A stretch of 64,000 bases of DNA, from the NCBI GenBank assembly GCA_033964015.1, contig CM066916.1:28165404-28229403 (forward strand), in the 5' to 3' direction. A program made the translations under genes and the position numbers. Shown here one piece after another: positions 56,932-64,000 of this stretch (positions are counted from its first letter, which is position 1; every line of letters begins with the position of its first letter). The DNA comes from Scolanthus callimorphus (Eukaryota > Cnidaria > Anthozoa > Actiniaria > Edwardsiidae). The notes beneath the pieces were generated by a model. The model was not told where the DNA came from. It searched no databases and was given only the letters and a program-made list of their open reading frames with translations.

Positions 56932-57611
56932 CCGTATTTACCCGTATATAAGACGCACCCGTATATAAGACGCACCTTGAATTTTGAGGTCATTTTGGCC
57001 AAAAAATAAGTTTCTAAAGATTTTTAATTTTGTATTGTGTGCAACAGCACTTCTAGTGAAGAAATCCCACGAGAAATAGACTCACAGTAAGTTCCTCGCC
57101 ATGAACAGATGAGTGAAATATTCCAATGGTTTCTTCATTTTAATTGTTTGTTTGAGAGAAATCTTGTGCCACAAGTGATTTCACGCAAAATTGAAATAGT
57201 TGTGCTAATATTTATATGCATTGTAGCCTTCTAGCAGGCGTTTACAGGGTGATTTTATCGCAAAAATCCCGGAGTTCATAGTCGCGAGTGCCGACGAGCG
57301 CCATCTTGGAATTTTGGACGTGCGTCCTGGGCCGAGTCACAAAATCCAAAATGGCGCTCGCGACTACGAACTACGATATTTTTGCAATAAAAACAGCCTC
57401 CGACGCCTGCTGGCAGGTTTCATGGATGGAAATCTTAGCTTTATTATTGGAAACCGAACCACACAACCATGAATCAGCCAATTTGTAAAGGATCTTTTGT
57501 ATTTGTTGTTATGCAAATTCTCAAAAGCGATGTTCCGTGTATAAGACGCACCCCGATTTTGAAGGTCATTTTGGAGTGAAAAAAGTGCGTCTTATATACG
57601 GGTAAATACGG
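56932..57611. mobile_element. MITE with perfect 27-bp ends (CCGTATTTACCCGTATATAA...)
   Basis: The 27-bp ends, starting CCGTATTTACCCGTATATAA and finishing GACGCAC, are perfectly inverted at 57585-57611 and flanked by TA. Subterminal 'ttgaggtcattttgg' is also repeated. It is nested in the 56842 element and itself contains another MITE. Confidence 0.9.
57230..57417. mobile_element. palindromic MITE, third nesting level
   Basis: 'tagcaggcg' to 'gcgccatcttgg' (57230-57310) is matched by the inverted 'ccaaaatggcgctcgcgact' to 'cgcctgctgg' (57347-57417). The arms are imperfect. Confidence 0.75.
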
Positions 57612-58104
57612 TAAACTCTGTTACTTCAAGCTCTCGTAAGCGACCGCCTTATCGATGCGACCAGTTCCGTTAGCGACCACAATTTCAAATCACCAACAGA
57701 GATTTTCTATTGTTTTTAAGCTCTTGTAAGCGACCACAGTACTTTTTGTCTTTAAAACATCAGTCATCACCTCATAAATATCTAAACTGATACAAGCTAC
57801 ACCGGTAAAAAGCTATTTTCTATGTACATATTTGCGGTTATCTAGATTCTTAATAAAAGTCGGGAAATAAATCAAACTATTTTAAGCATTAGTATCACAT
57901 GATATTTTCTAGATTTATTGTACAAGGCTCTTGCAAGTGACCAACACCTATTGTTCAAGTAGGAGGCTGCTTGGTGGTCGCTTACGAGAGCCGTTCTCGT
58001 AAGCGACCAGCTCCGTTAACGACCGCAATTTTCAGTTCCTGTTGTGGTCGCTTACGAGAGCTTCGACTGTATTCATTGCCCAACATTGCCCAAAAGTTGG
58101 TCTA

Positions 58105-60623
58105 GGCCAAGATAATGAAAGTCATAGATTTGCGTCCACCGCCTGCATGTCTTAAGGGCTACCGCTTAAAAATGTCATTATTTTATTAAAAAATCATTAT
58201 TTTGTGAAAAAAGTTTAATTGAAGAAAAACAATCAATGTTGTGTACGTCTTTCAAAACTACGATTAAAAAACGATAAAAATATCATGTAGTCAGGGTTAA
58301 CTCTGTAGGAGGCAGTGAGTCCATATACTATAGACTATACTTCGTGACATCATTCTGTGGTTTATAAGAGGACATACAGCACCACGGAAAATCAGAGGTT
58401 ATTTGTTAAATAGTTTTTTGCTAAAGTCTTCATGTGAATCCACAGGTCGCCCAAGCTCTTGTTTCATATTTTAATAAATTTGAATGAATTTAGGCTGTTT
58501 TAGAGCACTCTGCATAGCTTGCATTTTGGCTGTTGCAGTCGAAATTTGTAAAATAATGAAAATAAAAGAATTGTTCAATCATGTTGTACTTACTTGTTTA
58601 TTAGCCCTTTGTGATCTCCTCTGGGAAGTCTTAAGCCATTTGGATCACTTTTTCGAGAGATATCATTCACAAACCTCTCCCACCTAAGAGAAAGAGAAGG
58701 TAGGAAACATGGCCGCGACATGTAGTCACTGCTTTTGGCAAAAAAATTAAAGAAAAACGATTCAACTTACATCAAACTCCGCCAGCACTATGTTCGATAG
58801 TCATACAAAATAGATAGCCGGAGTAAATGTCTCAATACTCAATGTACGAAGAACCATTTGCCAAAAAACTCGATCACGAGTTCTAAGTTCTAAGCCCCTT
58901 TTTACTCGTCTGGATATTACTGGACACCAACGGACATCGACCGGGTTCGCAAGGCATTCTGGGTCATTTTCAACTTGTCAATGACTTCCCCGCCCTCCCC
59001 TCGTACCTAACAAAACTCGAAACAAAACACACGCTCATGCCACCCCACCGCAGTTCGTTGCGATTTGCCTTTGAATTTGGTCAGCCAATCACAAAACGAG
59101 ATTTTGTAAACACAGACAATACTGTATCTGATGATGTTTCGAGTTTTGTTAGGTACGAGGGGAGGGCGGGGAAGTCATTGACAAGTTGAAAATGACCCAG
59201 AATGCCTTGCGAACCCGGTCGATGTCGGTTGGTGTCTAGTAATATCCAGACGAGTAAAAAGGGGCTTAGAACTTAGAACTCGTGATCGAGTTTTTTGGCA
59301 AATGGTTCTTCGTACATTGAGTATTGAGACATTTACTCCGGCTATCTATTTTGTATGACTATCGAACATAGTGCTGGCGGAGTTTGATGTAAGTTGAATC
59401 GTTTTTCTTTAATTTTTTTGCCGAAAGCAGTGACTACATGTCGCGGCCATGTTTCCTACCTTCTCTTTCTCTTAGGTGGGGGAGGTTTGTGAATGATATC
59501 TCTCGAAAAAGTGATCCAAATGGCTTAAGACTTCCCAGAGGAGATCACAAAGGGCTAATAAACAAGTAAGTACAACATGATTGAACAATTCTTTTATTTT
59601 CATTATTTTACAAATTTCGACTGCAACAGCCAAAATGCAAGCTATGCAGAGTGCTCTAAAACAGCCTAAATTCATTCAAATTTATTAAAATATGAAACAA
59701 GAGCTTGGGCGACCTGTGGTCAGGGCCCGTGGTTTGATGCGGGATTTTTTCTGAAATTATGCGTTTTTTTTTCTGAAATTATGCGCTAAAAATTCGAAAT
59801 TATGCGCTAAAAATACGAAATTATGCGGGATTGCGCAATATTTTTTTCCAAGTGCCGTAACATATTTTGCTCTTTTCGCCTGTTTTGTAACATGGATATA
59901 GCTGCTATTTAACTTTAACAACTTTTGTTTGTCTAGAAAATGCTCTGTCATGAGTTCCAATTGCTTCGCTTTACTAACGTCATGACGCTACCTACGTTTT
60001 CTTCTAGGGAGACGTGCGTTTTTATCGCGGTTAGCGTCCTGTTTTGCCGTGATTTTTCTTTGTAAAATATCCAAAGCGCAAACATGTGTTTGAATCTATC
60101 TTGCTCAGCTGGAAATATTAGTTATTTGGCCAGTTAGGCACGTTTTATTGCTTTTCGATATCAGTTCCCAGCGCGACGCTATTAGCATAGAACGCCTTGT
60201 TATTCTCATTTCTATCGAGTTGTTTTGACGTTGGGCAGAGGATTTCAGAAGAAATGTATGACTTTTGTGAGAAAAAATAGGTAAGAAAGTTTAAAATTCA
60301 CCAAGTAATGATGCCTTTTTGATGTTTTTCACAAAACTTTGGGAAATTATGCGCGATTATGCGGGATTTGACGGATTATGCGCATTATGCGGAGAAAGCC
60401 AAATTATGCGTTTCCGCACCAGCGCATCAAACCACGGGCCCTGTGTGGTGAATCACAGCATGCTTCTGTGTATGTACGTATTTTCTTGAGCATCATAGTT
60501 CATCTAGAACTATCTGAAAGGACTAAAAGAGCCTTTAAAGGAAAATAATGAATAATGAAAAACGGCCACATGTGTTTTAAAAAAATGTTCGGACGCAAAT
60601 CTATGACTTTCATTACCATGGCC
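58105..60623. mobile_element. large palindromic element, arms about 575 bp, split by a hAT-like MITE
   Basis: The outer ends 'aatgaaagtcatagatttgc' (58113) and its inverse (60592-60611) bound the structure. Within them 58450-59025 and 59141-59718 are near-perfect inverted copies around a loop of about 115 bp centred near 59084. Each arm has the same 67-codon frame (58484-58687 and, on the other strand, 59472-59675), a by-product of symmetry. Removing the 723-bp MITE at 59721-60443 extends the arms outwards ('gtgaatccacagg' with 'gtgattcaccacagg'). Confidence 0.88.
59721..60443. mobile_element. hAT-like MITE with CAGGGCCCGTGG ends and TGTGGT duplication
   Basis: CAGGGCCCGTGGTTTGATGC is perfectly inverted at the right end. 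TGTGGT flanks both sides (59715-59720 and 60444-60449). The interior repeats 'gaaattatgcg' near both ends. It interrupts the right arm of the palindrome. Confidence 0.9.
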
Positions 60624-60744
60624 TTATACTAAAACAATTAGACCTCTCGTCCTCATGTCATGTGCTATGATATCAATAGGCCATTCGGCCTTCGGCCTCA
60701 TGGTCTATTCATCATAGCACATTCGGCCTCAAACGATTTCACTT

Positions 60745-61012
60745 ACAGCTGTTTTGAGTATTCTGCGAACTTTTGAGATCGATTTCCAACCGTCAAACCG
60801 CTTTCTGGCCTCCGTCAATCAAACTTTGAAGCTCTTTGGAATACACAGAATTTAGTTATTCGCCATCCTAGTGAAATGCCCTAACACACAGCATCTTTTA
60901 CTATCTTTTTCTAAACAAATGGCCCAACTTAGACCCGAGAGTTTGATTGACGGAAGCTAGAACACCATTGGAAGTCGAACGCGAGAGTTCGCAGAATACT
61001 CAAAACAGCTGT
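60745..61012. mobile_element. MITE with ACAGCTGTTTTGAGTATTCT ends
   Basis: The left end ACAGCTGTTTTGAGTATTCT is inverted at 60986-61012, with a subterminal 'gtcaatcaaactttga'/'gagtttgattgac' pair. It sits at the edge of the conserved flank of the first-exon repeat that continues at 61013. Related to 36831-37124. Confidence 0.88.
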
Positions 61013-61348
61013 AATCGCGTTTGCAGAGTTTATGTGGAGTTTTGCACGGATTGCCTACTGAACAAAATAGCAGCGGAAACCGCGATATTACATAAGGTTT
61101 ATCGAACGATTGTTTCCTGATTGGCTTGGAAATCGAAAAGGAAACTGCTGAACCCAACCGATCAAGCAAAGCTAAGCTTTTTATATGCCAATCGAAACTT
61201 GCCACAAACAGTTCGATTAGTTTATCAAACGCTTGATTGCCAAACACAAACAGTTCGATTATCAAAGGCTTGATTGCCAAAGTAAAGGAAACGCTCTTTT
61301 ATAAATCTACTGACGCAATAAAGAATAACCGTCATGCTTATTGCTCAC

Positions 61349-61399
61349 CTCTTCGTCCGCGTTTGTAGAGACTCGAGTTTGCACTTCACCGTCCGCCAT
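61349..61399 (-). CDS. repeated first-exon unit, copy 5
   Basis: A 51-nt exon from ATG (61399) encodes MADGEVQTRVSTNADEE and ends at a GTGAGC donor. Its flank (61013-61348) matches 25293-25630, including 'gcggaaaccgcgata' and repeated 'acagttcgatta' words. The peptide is the same as in copy 3, at 25.6 kb. Confidence 0.45.
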
Positions 61400-61477
61400 C
61401 TTGGACATGAGGTACACCGCTGATCACAACTACTGAGGCTACATCACGACATGGGCTTGAGGACGATTTGGGAAAAC

Positions 61478-61757
61478 TCAGACCCTTCCCGTCGCTAGGT
61501 CGTCAAATCAGTCGTCAAATAACTGCTTTGCTGCTCTCTAGTAGAAAAGTCGAGGAACGCAGGGGATTATGGGAAGGATTAGCGCGGCGCGCAATGCATT
61601 GTGGGAAGCGCCTTGCGAAACCTTCCCACAATGCATTGCGCGCCGCGCTAATCCTTCCCAGAATCCCCTGCGTTCCTCGACTTTTCTACTAGACAGCAGC
61701 AAAGCAGTTATTTGACGACTGATTTGACGACCTAGCGACGGGTACGAGTCTGAAGAA
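61478..61757. mobile_element. near-perfect palindromic MITE, arms about 135 bp
   Basis: 'cgtcgctaggtcgtcaaatc' (left) is inverted at about 61722-61741; symmetry runs to the centre near 61617 through 'gcgcggcgcgcaatgcattg'. The arms differ at only a few positions, and frames of 74 and 87 codons on opposite strands mirror each other. A transcript would fold into one long hairpin. Confidence 0.9.
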
Positions 61758-61954
61758 AACTGACGTTTCTTTTGCGCGACGCGAATAACTGAACTTTCCA
61801 ATCATGCTACCGTCGCTTTGTATTGTGTGGTACCATTCTGCTGTCGGACATTGGAATCCTTCAGTTGATTACAAGGGAACCCCGTACAAGAAAATAATGA
61901 CACCCATCATTGCTCCCATCAAACACAATCTATTTCATTGGAAAATTTCGACCA

Positions 61955-62396
61955 AATTTGGACGGGGATGATCGTCGTATCTTTTAGGGGTTAAAATCAC
62001 GGGGCCTTGGTCTTTTTTAGGGGTGATCTTAATCTTCAATAAAATTAAGGAGATTGGTATCTTTTAGGGCCGAAATATGTGTCCAAATTGTTTTCTCTCA
62101 TGATGGTGCTTCTAAAAACCGTGTAAGAAAGAGAGATTACTCGATGAGAAGACGATAAATTAGAAACAAACACGGAAATTTCTTGATGGGTATCTTTTAC
62201 CTGTTACCTGTCTCCGCCTTCGCGCCTACTTTGCACATAAGGCCTCATCTTTTAGGGTATCTTTTAGGGTAAGAAATTATTTGAGCCACGCCATTGCCCG
62301 CCATGCTTTGTATCTTTTAGGGGTGAAACTGAAAATTTCCGACGATCATCCCCGGTCAAAAAATATGGGAGTCCCCCCCCCCTCCCCGGGCAAATT
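61955..62396 (-). repeat. CCCTAAAAG-family repeat, copy 3 (inverted)
   Basis: In reverse it begins 'gggggggactcccatatt' (62396), then 'gaccggggatgatcgtcgg', 'acccctaaaagatac' and 'tttcggccctaaaagatacc'. It parallels 18330-18695 throughout. Confidence 0.75.
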
Positions 62397-62766
62397 TCAC
62401 GCATTTCCTCTTGTGCACCTATGGAAATATTTCATGATGGATTGCGGTTATTTTTGCGATTCTGCGCGGGCTGCCTGTGTTTTTTTACATCTCTTCACCA
62501 GGCTCTTTCGCCGGGAAAAATACACTTCTCTGCTAACAGGGGGTCGCGAGGAAGAGAGACCTCTGCCCTGGTCGAAACTTGCTTTGTTTTGACGCCGTCC
62601 ACCACCTGGGACGGTTTGCTGGCATTCTCGAACCCGGAGTTCCCTGGCTTACTCGTATGGTAGGCTCTGGTGACATCCATTCTCGTACCCAGAACTTCAA
62701 AGAAGGAAGAGAGCCGAGAGAGTCGAGCGCTGGAAGGGAAAGGCAAGACATGAGGCGTCATTGGAC
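62397..62766. repeat. repeat fragment with 'attctcg(a/t)accc' words; no gene
   Basis: 'gcattctcgaacccggagtt' (62621) and 'ggctctggtgacatccattc' (62662) resemble the tandem repeat near 10140-10380. Overlapping frames on both strands here are not credible genes. Confidence 0.5.
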
Positions 62767-63300
62767 TGGATGAAGAGGGGAGACCTAAAGAAGGAGACAG
62801 AAGGACTCATCACCGCAGCCCAAGATCAAGCTCTCAGGACGAATGCAAAGAAAGAGCGCATCAAGAAGAAGGAGGTATCTCCCCTTTGTAGAATGTGCAG
62901 AGTGAAAGATAAGGCTGTAGGACGGAGTAAAGTAAGTTAGCACAAGTGAATTATAAGTATCGGCATGACAACTGGATGACAAACCGTAGCCAGTTATAGA
63001 GAACGACCAGGTCAAGCTATTATGGGGACTTCGATACCCCGGGGGGGGGGGGACTCCCATATGTCGTCGGGCGGGGGTGCTCGTCGGGAAAATAAAATCT
63101 CAACCCTAAAAGAGAGACATCCAAGCCCGTAGACCTGAAATCGTACTAATGGACAGGAGAGGGAAGAATTACAGGGTCATCGATATCGCTGTACCCGGAG
63201 TTGCCTCCTATTTACCTGAAAAGAGAAAGCGAAAAGATACTCAAGTACCAGATCGCGCTTCCTTGGAACGTGAAGACATCAGTTGTAACTAAAAACCAGC
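62767..63300 (+). pseudogene. LINE C-terminus with restriction-like endonuclease, broken
   Basis: Pieces of one LINE protein appear in order: WMKRGDLKKETEGLITAAQD and SPLCRMCRVKDK (first half of a CCHC motif), then YKYRHDN and ENDQVKLLW, then RRPEIVLMDRRGKNYRVIDI-AVPG, then KRESEKILKYQ. The R-P-E/D...D spacing after a CCHC motif is that of the restriction-like endonuclease of R2/NeSL-type LINEs. At least two frameshifts and an insertion of a G-rich repeat end (63036-63105) break it. The reverse transcriptase itself is missing. Confidence 0.8.
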
Positions 63301-63446
63301 CATATTGACAAAAATAGGGATCTCAGTGAAGATTGAACTCCTACAGAAATCTTATCTGCTGGAAGGATTTTAAAGAAGAGTACTAAAGGCTTAAAGGCTA
63401 TTAGCTATAGCTTGCCCTCAGTATGGACACTGCAGCTCCGGTGTAA
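63301..63446. other. LINE 3' flank, unclear
   Basis: 'ttgaactcctacagaaatct' may be the last codons of the same LINE in a shifted frame; beyond that nothing is recognised. Confidence 0.35.
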
Positions 63447-63821
63447 GGCCTAATTCATACGTCGATCTTTTGCCGCGTCAATTCTAATTGGGATTAAGGT
63501 CGACTTGAATTTAATAGAAATCGTCTCCGATTCAGACGTCCATCGTAATCTGCCGATCTCAATAAATAAAATTGAGCCAACAAGCAGTCGATCTGCGACG
63601 ACCGCACAGATAAACATTGGGTGAGCAATTAGAATTGACGCATGAAGAAGAACGGTGTTTGAATCAACGCCGATCTTTAGTCGTTTCGAGCGACACAAGC
63701 GGTCGTTTTCATCTTGGCGTCGCTCTTAATTCAGTGGCTGATTCATACGTCGATCTCCTCATGTGCTTATTACAAATAATTAGAATTGACGCGGCAAAAG
63801 ATCGACAGTATGAATTAGGCC
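63447..63821. mobile_element. Harbinger-type MITE with TAA target duplication
   Basis: The ends GGCCTAATTCATACGTCGAT and inverted GGCCTAATTCATACTGTCGAT-like bound 375 bp and are flanked by TAA (63444-63446 and 63822-63824). 'ttttgccgcgtcaattct' is repeated inverted. An internal piece, 'gattcatacgtcgatctcc' (63740), is a second, partial end. Related to the element at 14050-14190. Confidence 0.85.
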
Positions 63822-63824
63822 TAA

Positions 63825-64000
63825 GCCGCGAATATAGAAGAAATAATAATACTAATGATACTTATTGCACTTACCTGAAATTCCAGAAATTCGGCACACA
63901 ATTACTACTGGTATTGTGAGAGGACGATGCCACAGAAAGTAAGGTAGAATAGGTGAGAATGGTAGACAAAACGGGATCGTGCGCGCAGAAAATAAGGCAA
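63825..64000. other. no feature recognised
   Basis: Nothing supportable in the remaining bases. Confidence 0.5.

Larger units (their letters stand above)
56842..58071. mobile_element. TIR element with TACAGTCGAAGCTCTCG ends, host of nested MITEs
   Basis: The left end TACAGGCGAAGCTCTCTGTG and right end (inverted TACAGTCGAAGCTCTCGTAA) bound 1.23 kb. 'ctcgtaagcgacca' words recur inside in both orientations (57630, 57725, 57965-58055). The MITE at 56932-57611 has split it. Confidence 0.8.

Noticed and set aside
58484..59675. Two identical 67-codon proteins on opposite strands
   Set aside because: They are mirror images forced by the palindrome.

Overview
This window is a gene-poor, repeat-saturated stretch of an animal nuclear genome. 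It is AT-rich, its introns have GT..AG borders, and it holds four C2H2 zinc-finger genes, several classes of retroelement, tRNA-derived SINE sequence and dozens of short inverted-repeat transposons. The mix (a tyrosine-recombinase retroelement, LINE tails of both endonuclease types, an expanded zinc-finger family with Cys-rich GIKPYECKxCGKCF fingers, degenerate TTAGGG-like DNA) fits a cnidarian, most likely a stony coral. That assignment is inference; nothing here proves the species. No prokaryotic, viral or organellar block was seen.

Genes. The host genes supported best are four paralogous zinc-finger genes: ZNF-1 (7103-7999, +), ZNF-2 (19187-20185, -), ZNF-3 (47876-49044, -) and ZNF-4 (53419-54543, -). 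Each has one large exon with a shared N-terminal module of about 85 residues that I cannot assign to KRAB, SCAN or BTB, followed by 7, 8, 10 and 10 fingers. They share a splice acceptor and an upstream intronic block, and decayed fingers lie beyond at least three of their stop codons, so they look like segmental duplicates with changing finger number. A small unrecognised two-exon gene is proposed at 22752-24003. A 51-nt first-exon-like unit (ATG to splice donor, encoding MADGEVQTRVSTNADEE or a close variant) occurs five times, at 4.1, 4.6, 25.6, 50.7 and 61.4 kb.

Layout. 0-7 kb: short inverted-repeat elements, a 128-bp tandem repeat and two inverted copies of the 51-nt exon. 7-8.8 kb: ZNF-1, a tandem duplication of its last finger plus 3' flank, then a SINE. 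9-18.7 kb: nested transposons, a LINE tail, a 474-bp tandem duplication carrying a MITE, and a foldback element whose arms are arrays of a 25-bp repeat. 18.7-21 kb: a relic finger, ZNF-2 and its intron. 22.7-24 kb: the candidate two-exon gene. 25.8-33.9 kb: an 8-kb repeat unit whose core is about sixteen copies of a 398-bp satellite organised as trimers of about 1194 bp. 34.1-36.3 kb: an element with inverted arrays of TGACGTCA/CACGTG boxes. 37.2-46.5 kb: a DIRS/Ngaro-like retrotransposon with split direct repeats, gag and RT but no recombinase; its apparent intron holds a 47-bp minisatellite invaded by three other elements. 46.9-55 kb: ZNF-3 and ZNF-4, LINE fragments and MITEs. 56.8-61.8 kb: nested MITEs and long palindromes. 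62.8-63.3 kb: a broken LINE tail of the restriction-like-endonuclease type, then a Harbinger-type MITE.

How it fits together. The transposable elements explain most of the sequence. The zinc-finger paralogs may belong to a host repressor family that expands in such environments; that is suggested by analogy only. Coordinates of repeat ends are from reading by eye and may be off by a few bases.
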